Assembly: GCA_940337035.1 (NCBI GenBank) | Contig: CALNHX010005141.1 | Coordinates: forward strand, 1 to 64,000 | DNA: 64,000 nucleotides | Source: Agriotes lineatus | Lineage: Eukaryota; Arthropoda; Insecta; Coleoptera; Elateridae | Direction: 5' to 3' | In this document: positions 53,925-64,000 of the stretch, one piece after another | Layout: every line of letters begins with the position of its first letter | How positions within the stretch are numbered: the stretch's first letter is position 1 | Translations under genes and position numbers: made by a program | Notes under the pieces: model-generated | Told to the model about the DNA's origin: nothing | Databases searched by the model: none | The model's input: only the letters and a program-made list of their open reading frames with translations

Positions 53925-54826
53925 AATCAAAGTGGGATGAAGGCTTAGTTGAATGGCAGAGAGAGCATTATGGATATAAATTAAATAGAGAATGCTTCAG
54001 TTCCATAGTTGGGAAGGTTTGGGCAAATTTTCCAAACAAATCAATATTACGAAGTTTTTAATTAAAAAGGTTGTTTGATAAAAATTTAGACTACCCAATA
54101 AACAGAGAAGTGATTGATCCAAAAAAAACATTTTAAAGATGATGATTACAGCAGTTATTTAAAAAAACAAAAGCAGAAACCTGCAGAAGGTGAGAATAGT
54201 GAGACTCCTCAAAAAATGGAAAGTAACGGCATTGAACAAGGAACTAGTTTTGAGTCTTTAATTTTACAAAAATTATCACTACCGCCAACTTCAATGAACA
54301 AGAAAAGAACGAGAATAAATTGTGCAGAGGTAGTGACAAGAGAAAGTTATTATAAAAGTGTGGAAGAGCTAGAGAAGAATAAAACGAAAACGATTTCTAA
54401 GACAACAAAAAAGAAAGGGAAGGCAGTTGTACTACCAGATGGAGTTGATGAGGATATAATAGAAATCATATATGAAGACTCAAGTGGAGATGAAGACATT
54501 ATAGCATCACTTGAAGAGGAAGTTAAGGGTCAAGAAGAAGAAGATATGCTGATAGATCAAGTCATAGAAATTAATAAATGGGTTCTAGTGCCCTATTGGT
54601 CCACAAATAAAACAGCCGTTACTTTGCAGGCTTGGTCACTAAAATAGAAGAAGAAGAGTGTACAATCAAGTTTCTTAAACGTGAAAAAGATAAATTAGTA
54701 TGGCCAAGGAAAAATGATGTGGATACACTACCTATAACAGATATTTATAAGGTTTTGCCAAACCCGAAGAGTGACAGACGAGGCAAAATATATATTTCCT
54801 GTAAATCTGATGGACTAAATATGTAA
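53925..54826 (+). pseudogene. pogo-type transposase, C-terminal relic
   Basis: WDEGLVEWQREHYGYKLNR, SSIVGKVWANFPNKSILRSF and, after a frameshift near 54050, GLFDKNLDYPINREVIDPKK match the C-terminal third of DDE_1 (pogo) proteins. A Lys/Glu-rich linker follows (54114-54580) and then, one frameshift later (about 54605), YFAGLVTKIEEEECTIKFLK and LPITDIYKVLPNPKSDRRGK, a frequent end module of these genes. The catalytic core is missing. It is distinct from the two copies near 29 kb. Confidence 0.7.
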
Positions 54827-55794
54827 TCAAATACATATATTTAATTTTTTTAAATAGCATTCTTTTTAAGTTTATTTACAATAATTTTATTGACAGGGAG
54901 GTGATCCATCATGCTGATAGTGGAGGTGTCTTAATTAGAAGCAATAAAACGCAGTAGTCTTCTCCACGTACATTTTACATGTACTGTTGAACCAAATCTT
55001 AAGTTGTGACCTCTTAAACTTCTTGGAAAGGTTTTCAAAGCGACGGACCAAGGTAGCTCGACTGGCTGTATTAACAGGGAGGTAATTTTATTGCTTTCTA
55101 TACTTAATGAATACTTACTTACATTTAAGTAAAACTTGTTTCCTTTTTATACCTACTTACTTAAAAGAATAAAATTTATTTGAAAATCGTACGACACTCA
55201 TTAATGACCAATAGAAAAATTAGTTCACAAGCCGTATCCAAGACAAAATCAAAATTTCTTGGAGGGTTTATGTCGTTACGATTTTCTTACCGAATCTGCA
55301 TTCGAGCATTAATTCATATCCGAAAATTATTTTTCGTGCATTCAACAACGTCCTAATTTGCCCTCGCGTCCCACTCGGGAAAATTAATACGACGTTGTTG
55401 GAACGCACTCAAAAAAAATTCTGGAAAGAATTAATGCTCTTATGAGATTATATGTGAAAATATTTGAATTCTGTCACATTTACTCCCTTTAAATTGGTCA
55501 CATATGTACTGAATGCAGTAATACTGTTTCTAATACAATATTTTTAAGTATGTCACATTTATCTGAATAAAGTGTCACATTAGGTACTGCTGATACTTAA
55601 AGCTAAAGCTGGTATGACACGATACTAAATTTATGCGAAAATTTACGAGTAAATTTTTTCATAAATTATTTTTAAAATTTTTGCATATTGCAAACAGAGA
55701 ATTGTATAAGAAATTTACTAGTAAATTTATACGTAAATTATTTAGAAACACTTTTTACCCTAGTTTTAAGTGAATGTTGACCACAACCAAGGTT
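54827..55794. other. AT-rich non-coding stretch
   Basis: No coding signal. It holds the foldback at 55303-55441. 55610-55740 is very AT-rich with repeated TTTACGAGTAAATT-like and inverted motifs. Confidence 0.4.
55303..55441. repeat. short foldback element
   Basis: GAGCATTAATTC at the left pairs with GAATTAATGCTC at the right. CGTGCATTCAACAACGTC pairs with GACGTTGTTGGAACGCAC. Total about 140 bp with a ~25-bp loop, so it is MITE-like. Confidence 0.75.
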
Positions 55795-56269
55795 AACACA
55801 ACCAGTGATGTCAGATCGTGGATTTTTCCCATGCCATGGGATTTTTTGACGATTTTTTTTGCAATGGGAAAACGGGGAGTTTTGGACGAATTTATTTGTA
55901 ATATGGGAAAAATAGGCTGAAATAAAAAACACGGAATTTTATGTAGATACGTTTTACGATATAAATTATAATTTATTAAATCAAGGTAGGCGTCGTAATT
56001 TATCATGGCTAACTAAAATTTATATAGCAAAGCTATCACGGCTATTCCATATGTGTCACTTTCATTGTTGTAAAATGTTCTTGTGACAATTGCCAACGCG
56101 TCTGGTTTTTGGCGCCATCAGGTGGTGAAATAGAGCACCTAAATGTGGTTCTGGTTGTTGTCTTTACTACAGATAATTTTTAGGTTATAAACGGTTTTAA
56201 AATAAATGTTTGTAATACCTACAAAAATTGAATTTGGATAATTAAGTCTGCACGATCTTGAATTTTAAC

Positions 56270-56690
56270 TGTTAAATGTGCCAGTAATTCGACATCTTCG
56301 TTTTCAGTTATGCTTGATGTAGTTGGAAATGCTGCAGAACTGGTGAAGTTACTATAATGTGCAATTTTTGAGGAAGGCAAAGTCTTCATAATACCACAGC
56401 GTAATAGCTGACGAAGAGCATGCCCAGCAATTCGAGCATCTGTTGCGTCATTTGAACTAACTTTCTATCGCATGTGTGAAATCATTGCCTCCACTGCATC
56501 CGAACTAAATGAACCTGTTAATACATAGTAAAAACCAGTTTCTTGAAGTAAAAATGTGATGTATAATGATGTACTTTTAGCAGTCAATTTCAAGACGTGA
56601 GCCTTATATTGTATAAACCTTGCAAGTTGAAACCTTTCGAGAGCATTTCCGCAGGAATGTAACAAAATCATAAATTAGTTACAGCTAGGC
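56270..56690 (-). pseudogene. P-element/THAP9-like transposase fragment
   Basis: Minus strand: LERFQLARFIQYKAHVLKLT, then FLLQETGFYYVLTGSFSSDA and VEAMISHMR, a stop, then KVSSNDATDARIAGHALRQL. The LTG-x-x-(x)D-x-x-E segment followed by an N-D-x-x-D-A block is the C-terminal signature of P-type transposases. There is one TAG/TGA-type interruption and no THAP domain. Confidence 0.65.
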
Positions 56691-56849
56691 GTTTGACCAA
56701 ATCTCTAGGAGAACTTGTAACTTGCCCTTCAGGCCCCAAATGTTATTTGCAATTTTTCATCTAAGCTAATTATTGTTACCCTTAGGTAAGTCATTCGCTC
56801 TAATATTAAGTATTGTCCTAACATTAATCATTTTTAGCCTTTTAATAAT

Positions 56850-56893
56850 GTTACGTCTGATGATGACAATTTGTCGAAACTAGTCACGTACAC
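56850..56893 (+). ncRNA. candidate minimal hammerhead ribozyme (Penelope-like tail)
   Basis: CTGATGA at 56857-56863, a 4-bp stem II (GACA/TGTC, 56865-56875), GAAA at 56876-56879, a 2-bp stem III (A79-U84, C80-G83, loop UA) and GTC ending at 56885 before the cleavage site. Stem I pairs ACGT 56853-56856 with ACGT 56886-56889, extendable with a bulge. All invariant core bases are present. Type-I hammerheads with very short stem III are known in Penelope-like elements. The surrounding ~100 bp looks like such an element's terminal sequence. Confidence 0.55.
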
Positions 56894-57309
56894 ACATTAT
56901 ATCCTATTCAACCGTTTGTAAGCAAATAAATTCGTGGGAAAGATTTCAAGTCCTTCATTTATTATTAAATCCAACCCCACTTTAAGCAGCAATGGATCAA
57001 CTTCTATTCACCCAAATATTTCTTTGTAAGAAGTTCTAAGAGGTGTGCTGTTCTTAATGAAATTCAAGAGTATTTTGAATTTAAAAAAAATAAAATATTA
57101 AAACTGTCCACAACAGGATGGTTATTATGCTTGTGTTTAAAATTTGATGGCTATTTCATGCAAAATTAGATTCCCTACATGATAGAAGTGAACTACTGAT
57201 GATTACCAAACATAACCTAAAATTATTTATGTATTATAAATAATACTCAATTTGTTAAATAAATAAGAGCAATAATTATCAGTTAATAGTAACAACGGAA
57301 TAACACAAA

Positions 57310-59223
57310 ATGAGTAAAAGTCGAGTCTGGACATTTTTTGAAATTATTTCAACCGACGAAACCAAAGCTGCTTGCTCCATTTGCAGCGATATAATATCAA
57401 GAGGTGGAACAGGAAAACAAGCTTCAACAACTCCACTTTTTAATCACTGAAAATATAAACATGCCGAAGAATATAAGAAACTTCAGGAAGAAAAACAAAA
57501 TGTCAGCGAAAGTGCTTCTCAGAAAATCGCAACAGAAAAACAATTAACAATAAGTGAAAGTTTCAAACAATGTGGCAAATCGGCCAAGTGGCGTGCAAGT
57601 GATGCAAAATCGATTAAAATTACAGAAGCAATCGGAGAAATTATTGCTTTAGACAACCAGCCATTTTCGATGGTTGCCGACTTAGGTTTTGTTAACCTTT
57701 TAAATACAGTACAACCCAAGTATAACATACCTGGGAGGGTATATTTTCCAGAAACAGTTATACCTAAGTTGTATCAAAAATGCAGGGATATTATTTTTTC
57801 CCATATACAAGCTGCTACTATAATATCTTTGACATCTGATCTGTGGACATGCGAGATAACCAAGGAAAGTTTTATTAGTTGTACTGCCCATTGGGTAGAC
57901 GAAGAATTTGTTCTTAAGCATGCCGTACTAAATACAAAACAATTTGTAGGGAGTCATACTGGGGAAAGCTTTGGAATGATTTGAAAAGAAATGTTGGCAG
58001 ATTAGAAAATGGACCATAATAAAATTTTGCTATTAATAAGAGATAATGGGCCTAATATAAAAAAAGATGCTAGAGAAGCTGGTTTTCAAAGTGAAGGTTG
58101 TTTTATTCACACCCTTCAACTTGTAATAGAAGATTCAATATTAACTAAGCGGGCAGTTACAGATATGATAGCTGTAAGTACACGAATTGTCACGCATTTC
58201 AATCACTCTCCACAAGCATATTTTAAATTGCATAATATTCAGCAAGAAATTAAATTACCCAAACAAAAGTTAATACAGGACGTGTCAACTCGATGGAATT
58301 CGACATATTATATGCTTCAACGTTTATTTTCTCAAAAAATGGCAGTGACTTTATACTTGAGTGATAATGAGGCACTTACATCACCTACGCCAAATCAATG
58401 GAATCTAATGGAAACTGTTCTTAATTTACTACAACCATTTGAGGAAGTTACTAAGAACATAAGTTCGAATGAAGCATTATTAAGTGAAGGTATCCCAACC
58501 GTAGCTACCATCCAAAGATTTTTAAGTGCATCTAAAAATAATTTACTTTTTGGAGTGGGTTCAACTAAAGATGTAATAATTGACAATTTAAGTGACAGAT
58601 TTAAAGAATTAAAATCCAATAAAAATTTCTTAGTTCCGACTTTTATAGACCCCATATTCAACACAGCTTTTTTTAACAATATGGATGTAGATACAAATTC
58701 AATCATTAAGGAGATAGAAAATCAAATAATGGAGGAAATAGAGTATAATACAAATGCTGTTTTGGAGGTAAACACAGTTCCGGAAAATACCAAAGATGCC
58801 AGTAGCGAAGAGGACAATTTGCCATTAGCGAAAGTACGACAGCCAAAAGCAAAATTACGAAAATTAAATGCCCATAAATCTATATGGGACTGTTTCACTG
58901 AAATTGCAGAGTCTTCCAACAATAAAAGTGCAACTAGTAGTAGTACCCCAATAGATGAAATTAAAAAGGAACTAAGTACCTACAAAGACGAACCAATTAT
59001 TAACAGAAAAGAATCGCCTTTTATCTGGTGGAAAAAGAACCAGAAAAAATTCCCTCTTCTTCAAAAAATTGCAAAAAAGTATTTATGTACTCCAGCTAGC
59101 AGTGTCTACAGTGAGCGCCTATTCTCAGAGACTGGAAACGTTTTCGAAAAAAAGAGAAATCGTCTCAAACCAGAAAAAGTTGAACAATTAATTTTTTTTG
59201 CACCACAATTTAAGATTGTTTAA
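57310..59223 (+). pseudogene. BED-finger hAT transposase (ZBED-like), three nonsense codons
   Basis: 638 codon positions from ATG 57310 without frameshift, but with TGA at 57448 and 57982 and TAG at 58003. BED finger: CSIC...H...H at residues ~22-50 (the first TGA falls inside it). Core: SLTSDLWTC, LLIRDNGPNIKKDA, GCFIHTLQLVIED, DVSTRWNSTYYML. C-terminal dimerisation block: LCTPASSVYSERLFSETGNV with RNRLKPEKVEQLIF. Catalytic D, D and E are present. The upstream stops make it non-functional unless they are sequence errors. It sits inside the hAT 55803-60924 but is unlike that element's other transposase relic. Confidence 0.9.
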
Positions 59224-59815
59224 CGTTCAATAGAAAACAATATTTCTACCTTTACTTATAGATACCATTACTTTTATAAGAGTTCCGTTTCGTGTTTAAG
59301 CTTTGTTAAAGCATTTTTACTATTTATCGTTTATTTTTACTTACAAGAGTTCATTTTCGTTCTCAAGCTTTTTGTAAACATGTAACAAACATACTTGTGC
59401 TTTTCCACATAATAAAAATGTCTATTATCTGTTTTTAGTTATAAGAGTAGTTTTATAAAAGTTTGTAGTCCTTTTGAAGTTTTTTAACATTTTATAGACT
59501 TGTGTTTTTCTTTACATAATAAAAAACGTCTAATACATTTAACTTGCTTCATTTTATAAATTTCTACAGTTAATAGTGGCTTTAGTAAATAATTAATATC
59601 CGGCCGGATACAAGCTAAAATGCGGCCTTACCGGATATCCGGCAAAAGCGGCCGGATAGCCGGATAACCGAATAACCGGATACTATCCGTGACATCCTAA
59701 TAATTTTAATGCTTTATTTCAATCTAGTAATGTGTTAATACACACCCTAAGTGAATCGTCCCTACACTACTGAAGCAGATTGCCCAAAACTTTATCAAAC
59801 AGAATATTTAGATAA
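59224..59815. other. non-coding, with a CCGGATA-rich hairpin cluster
   Basis: 59598-59690 contains repeated CCGGATA and TATCCGG motifs (ATCCGGCCGGATA, GGCCGGATAGCCGGATAACC), probably the subterminal region of the ZBED-like hAT. Its mate is not visible on the left. The rest is T-rich. Confidence 0.55.
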
Positions 59816-59819
59816 AGAT

Positions 59820-60525
59820 GACTTCACCAAACGAAACTTAATAACCACATTATTTTTTGGACTACAATGATATTTTTGTAGGATCGGATTGCAGTGAATT
59901 GTTAAACACTCTGCCCTCAGACAATGAGAAACAAAAATTTTTAGCCAACTGTTTAAAATTTTATATAAGAGCAGTTTGTGAAATGCAAGCAAACTACCAT
60001 TAGACAATATTTTTAAACAATTTATATTTTTAATACAAAAAATGCCTTAACCCAATCCTTTAGACAAACAAATCCTAATATAAAAAACATTTGTTCAAAA
60101 AATTTTGAAAATTACAATGTATACGATAGCAGGAAAGCACTAATTGAATGGCGTTTAATGCCTACAGGCATCACAAAAGATACAAAAACAAATCTCAATG
60201 TAATTAATAATATAGATAAATATTAGCATGAAACATCTGTGTTAAAAAAATGGAGACGGAACTGTATTGTTTAAAAACATATCTGGTTAGCCAAAACTAG
60301 TTTTAGCTTTACCACATAGTAATGCAGAAGCAGAAAGAATATTTTCTGTAGTTACCGATGTTAAAACAAAAAAACGCAATCGAATTGGGCATGCTGCACT
60401 AAATGCAATATGCGTAATTCGCTCTAGTTTACACGGTACAAATGTTGATTGTGTTAATTATGCAGTCGAGTCAAAGCATCTCAACCTAGATAACAGTAAA
60501 AACTTATATACCCTTAAGTAAGAGT
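59820..60525 (+). pseudogene. hAT transposase C-terminal relic, second family
   Basis: With several frameshifts one reads LLNTLPSDNEKQKFLANCLK, then KALIEWRLM, then LALPHSNAEAERIFSVVTDV, VKTKKRNRIGHAALNAICVI. The PHSNA-E-R-FS block is a hAT dimerisation motif and the KTKKRNRIG tail is a characteristic insect subfamily. It is close to the right inverted repeat of 55803-60924 and is probably that element's transposase. Confidence 0.8.
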
Positions 60526-61132
60526 TTGGAAGCGAGATCAGTATTTACCTATACATTTATTATGTACAAAAGTTGATTCATTATTATATGATTTATTTAT
60601 CATTTATTTAATGTACTACCTACCATTCTTTATATTTTATATATCGCTCTCAGTTTACTACCATTATAATACTTTATTATAAAATTTATTGTGTATGATA
60701 ATCCTTACTGTTCATGTCGAATGAAATATTATGTATTTATTTACAGAATTTTGAATTTTAGTTAATAAACATTGATCTCGGTTTTAATATTACTTTTGTG
60801 TTCGTTATGGAGTGTATAATATGACAAAACAAGAATATTAATGAATGTGGGAAAAAATATTGGGATATGGGAATTTTAATCAAACATGGCGGGGAATTTT
60901 TATAAGCGCCATCTGACAACACTGAACACAACATAACCGTATTGTTCTCGCGAATCTGCGACGTTACCATTTTGCGAATTTGGGTGTAAGCACATGTTTG
61001 AACTTCATTGCTCTGCCGTTTAAATTGTTGTTTTTAAATTATCGTTTTTTCTGTTAAATTGTTATTGTCTTTGTTATCGTCCTTGTTAAATTACTGAAAT
61101 TTTGTTGACATTGTGGTTTGAAAATAGTAGTA

Positions 61133-62128
61133 ATGTCGTGGTCACGGGAACAGGCCCAATTGTTAATTGACCAAATATAAAACTTGGCCATGCCTGTACG
61201 CAGTAAAATCAAAAGAATATAAAAACAAGCATGCATGATTGAGAGCCCCTTGAACGCATCCAGCCAAAATTTAGAGGTTGTGAAGCCAACGTAACAATAA
61301 ATGAAATAAAAAAAATAAATTTCAAAGGTTAAAAACCAACTCCTAACGGAACATAGGAAACGTACGAGCGATCTTTAAAAGTGGTACAGGAGAAGACGAT
61401 GTAAGATATTTTGCAAGCAACTAAAGAATAAACTATAATTGTTAACTTGGTTAGATATATCATCCCACGCTGTGGTACTTCAACGACCTGAGATTTGTGG
61501 TGCGACATAGTGTTCCAAGAGCAGCGTTGATAATAGCAACGACCACCATAGTTGAAGATGACAGCACGAATCTATTAAGCCAGGAGGATGAGGAAGTGGT
61601 ATGTATAACGTGCTTTTTGTAGAATATGAAGTTTCCTCATTTTGGCTTTTTAAAAGTTCAATGAAGAGTTACAAACGTTGAAGTACAAGAAGATTTCTCG
61701 TTGCAACTACTGAGCCCAAATACAAACGTGGACCAGCAACTGAGGATCCCGTCCCATTTTGCTGGCCCCAGCAACTCATCAAACGAGGCAGCTGCTAGTT
61801 TCAATTCAAACAGCAACGCGTCAATTGATGCTGGCGCAACTACACAGTGCTGCTTCACCAGCTGGTAGCAAAAAAGCAGGAAGTAAGAGAAAATTACATA
61901 ATGAAGAGTTGGTTGAGAGAACTACTGTGGCAATAAAAGCTCTTTCCGAAAGTCTGCAGAAGAAGAAAAAGCAGAGGTTCAAAGGTTCAACGAGACGGGT
62001 ACGCCATTTTTGTGGAGTATATTGCGGCTAAATTACGGCAACTGCCAGAAGAATTAGCTGCAGAGACAGAAGAAAGTCTTCTAAAAATTATGTTTGAAGC
62101 CAGAAGGAAAAATATGAAGAAATTATTA
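61133..62128 (+). pseudogene. MADF/BESS protein of a decayed Harbinger copy
   Basis: From ATG 61133 (MSWSREQAQLLIDQ) an MADF domain can be followed across frameshifts to about 61600. A possible 58-bp intron (GTATGT at about 61600, acceptor AAAG near 61657) follows, then HNEELVERTTVAIKALSESL and, in another frame, EYIAAKLRQLPEELAAETEE, a BESS-like C-terminal helix pair. Many stops. It is followed 57 bp later by the convergent transposase exon. Confidence 0.7.
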
Positions 62129-62184
62129 TTTGTATTTTTCATAAATAAAACAGTTCTAAAGTTCTATTTATTAATAAGGAGTAA

Positions 62185-62947
62185 TTACATATTATTTTTT
62201 GTAACTTGTAATTCTTCTAATGGGCGAGCACCAGACGTATTAAAGAACTCCATAAATTCTTGTGAATATTTCGAGCTTCTTCTGAACTCCTGTTGCACAA
62301 CTGGTGATACTAAATTATTTGTGGCAATGTCTTCTTGTTGCACCTCGCAATATGATTATTTATTATTCGATAGAATAAAGTTATGTAATAATATACAGCA
62401 CAATGTAATTAATTCTACTTTATCTACTGCTAAATTGGTGGGATTTAATAGTACCCTAAAGCGATTAGCCAAAATTCCAAAAGCATTTTCAACAACTCGT
62501 CGAACATGAGAATCTATAGTTATAAATTCTGCGGTCTTGCGTTAGGCCTGTTTGCGCATATGGTTTCATAATTACATCCTTTAAAGGAAATGCATCGTCT
62601 GCTACAACTACATATGACATTTTTGTAGATCTACCTGGTAAGGGCATAGCAGGTGGAAAATTTAAACTCTTATCTACCAGTGCTACTGCCAATGAACTTT
62701 CTCGAAATACACCGCCATCGCGTATCCTCCCATTAACTCCGACATTAACATATAAAAACTTATAGTCTGCGTCTGCCAACCCTAAGAAAACTATGCTGTG
62801 GTCTCTTTTATAATTGTGGTAATATGATCCTGCAGATGCTGGTGCTCTGAATTTGATGTGTTTTCCATCGCCCAAACAATTAGGAAAATCCCACAAATCA
62901 TAAAATTGTTTGGCAGTTTTTCTCCATTCCTCTTCGGTGTTTGGTAA
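62185..62947 (-). pseudogene. Harbinger DDE transposase, second copy, exon 2 only
   Basis: Minus strand, starting after an acceptor (TTATAG) at 62948: LPNTEEEWRKTAKQFYDLWD, FPNCLGDGKHIKFRAP (first Asp), VVVADDAFPLKDVIMKPY (second Asp), then after a frameshift near 62508 RRVVENAFGILANRF (Glu), a TAA-type break near 62360, and a tail to 62185. The upstream exon expected beyond 62950 is absent, replaced by a TA run and Penelope-like sequence. It is a different family from the intact element at 49395. Confidence 0.88.
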
Positions 62948-63027
62948 CTATAATAATCGTTTAAATTAAATACCCTGTTGTATCCTATATTATTCACCTT
63001 ACCTTCAAATAGATATTCTTCAGATTA

Positions 63028-63030
<3 letters not shown>

Positions 63031-63064
<34 letters not shown>
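63031..63064. repeat. (TA)n microsatellite
   Basis: About 17 TA units, directly left of the inverted repeat that heads the Penelope-like element. It may mark the insertion site. Confidence 0.95.
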
Positions 63065-63067
<3 letters not shown>

Positions 63068-63311
63068 CAAAGTCCTTTTCACAGCTCGGTGGTTACTACA
63101 CAAGGCGAGGAAATTTTTGACTGGGAAAGGGGTTATAGTCAACACCAATCTCAAAAACCACTCTTAAGTGGTTTTATTTCAACAAACCATTAATAGCTCT
63201 TGAAATCGTTGCCCAAGTACTGAGATTGGTGTTGACTATAACCCCTTTCCCAGTCAAAAATTTCCTCGCCTTGTGTAGTAACCACCGAGCTGTGAAAAGG
63301 ACTTTGTTATA
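63064..63311. repeat. inverted repeat heading the Penelope-like element
   Basis: 63064-63153 (TAACAAAGTCCTTTTCACAG...) and 63220-63311 are near-perfect inverse copies of about 90 bp around a 67-bp spacer. Penelope-like elements often carry inverted terminal segments upstream of the ORF, which begins here 9 bp later. Confidence 0.85.
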
Positions 63312-63319
63312 GGAATAGG

Positions 63320-64000
63320 ATGCATTTCTACCAAATGATCAACAGGGAGTATGGACATGAAGCAGTCACCCACATGAAAATGTGGCAGAACATCAGCAGG
63401 AAGCTGGCAGCCGCACGCAACAGGAGAATCTTCTTAAAAAAATGTCTTCAACACCATGTGACACCAATGCACTTACGAGGCTACATCAAAGCGTCAGAAA
63501 ACCTCTTCAGCAACAATCAGAACAACAGGACCCTTAGACAAGTGGAGAACAATGAAAAAAGGTTACTGCACAATATATTAAAAATTGAAATTAACGATAT
63601 TAATGACACTATTAGAATGTTACATAAAAACTTACATATCTCCATGGAGAAGAGTAAGCAATTATGACCTAGAGAGATTTTCAAGTCCTTTAATATAAAA
63701 CAAATTAAATCATATCAATTTCAACTTAATAAAATAAAAATTAATAACGTTAATAAATTAAATAAACTGTTGACGCCTAATGTAACCAGTAATGATAATA
63801 TTACACCAGATAAGCGGTTTAAAAACCTCACCAATGTTAATTTCCCTGAAAATACTAAAAGGTTCCTTTCACTTGGACCGAAATTTGGTTTGCCTGTTCG
63901 CTTAAATAACAAATCAACCCTTTATAAATATCTTTCCCAAATCGAAGACATTATCAGTACTCTTGACAACAAGGAAAGAAATAATTATCGCTCCTTAGTA
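63320..64000 (+). pseudogene. Penelope-like element ORF, N-terminal part (runs off window)
   Basis: One frame is open from 63320 to the window end except for TGA at 63665. It reads AARNRRIFLKKCLQHHVTP, an N-terminal block with FL-x-x-C, a long helical region, then NVNFPENTKRFLSLGPKFGL, the conserved LS-LGP-F block that precedes the reverse transcriptase in Penelope-like proteins. RT and GIY-YIG endonuclease should follow beyond 64000. One nonsense codon in otherwise clean sequence suggests recent decay. Confidence 0.8.

Larger units (their letters stand above)
55803..60924. mobile_element. hAT element with perfect 8-bp target duplication, filled with other relics
   Basis: Ends CAGTGATGTCAGAT (55803) and ATCTGACAACACTG (ending 60924) are inverted repeats, and AACACAAC lies on both sides (55795-55802 and 60925-60932). 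This combination is diagnostic of hAT. The 5.1-kb interior holds, left to right, a P-type relic, a Penelope-like tail, a BED-finger hAT transposase with three stops, and a second, different hAT transposase relic. The last is probably the element's own, with the others inserted later. Confidence 0.9.

Noticed and set aside
57310..59223. Stop codons in the ZBED-type transposase as recoding signals
   Set aside because: Three stops of two kinds fall at conserved positions, one inside the zinc finger. Ordinary decay explains them better.
1..64000. Host protein-coding genes, tRNA and rRNA genes
   Set aside because: Every frame with convincing conservation traces to a mobile element or mobile-like family. 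No cloverleaf or rRNA segment was recognised by eye.

Overview
The window is animal DNA, most likely arthropod and probably insect. The genes are spliced or transposon-borne, the background is AT-rich, and nearly every recognisable coding stretch belongs to a eukaryotic mobile element (Ty3/gypsy, Ty1/copia, a LINE with an RNase H domain, Harbinger, hAT, pogo, P, Penelope-like, Polinton/Maverick). I find no convincing host gene, tRNA or rRNA. It reads as a heterochromatin-like block of nested transposons. A 23-base N gap lies at 15784-15806.

Layout. 1-8190: a Ty3/gypsy retrotransposon (5' LTR cut by the window edge) inserted into the integrase region of a copia element, whose remaining pol runs to 10359. 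10.4-18.2 kb: mostly non-coding AT-rich DNA with a hAT C-terminal relic (minus strand), a pair of inverted copies of a ~0.65-kb repeat, a 1.0-kb hAT element with an 8-bp target duplication, and a spliced tyrosine-recombinase relic. 18289-22129: a TA-flanked inverted-repeat element whose interior is five tandem 690-bp units. 23.1-28.5 kb: a LINE with two intact ORFs. 28.5-30.8 kb: two pogo-type DDE relics.

31.6-39.7 kb: a broken gene of a large PIN/FEN1-like nuclease family is split by a 6.5-kb element with very long, internally repetitive terminal inverted repeats. That element carries the C-terminal half of a gene of the same family and has itself received a 1-kb foldback element. 40.4-48.2 kb: a rearranged Polinton/Maverick remnant, with a fibre-like repeat protein, a broken retroviral-type integrase, a small unknown gene, a zinc-ribbon gene on the opposite strand, and extensive inverted duplication between them. 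49395-52316: a complete-looking Harbinger element with TAA target duplication, whose two genes are on opposite strands with mutually interlocked exons and introns.

52.3-64 kb: a pogo relic, then a 5.1-kb hAT element with a perfect 8-bp target duplication that contains a P-type relic, a Penelope-like tail with a candidate hammerhead ribozyme, and two unrelated hAT transposase relics. A decayed second Harbinger pair follows, then the start of a Penelope-like element that runs off the window. The most unusual items are the interlocked Harbinger genes, the PIN-nuclease element inside its own gene family, the 690-bp array inside an inverted-repeat element, and the head-to-head Polinton remnant.
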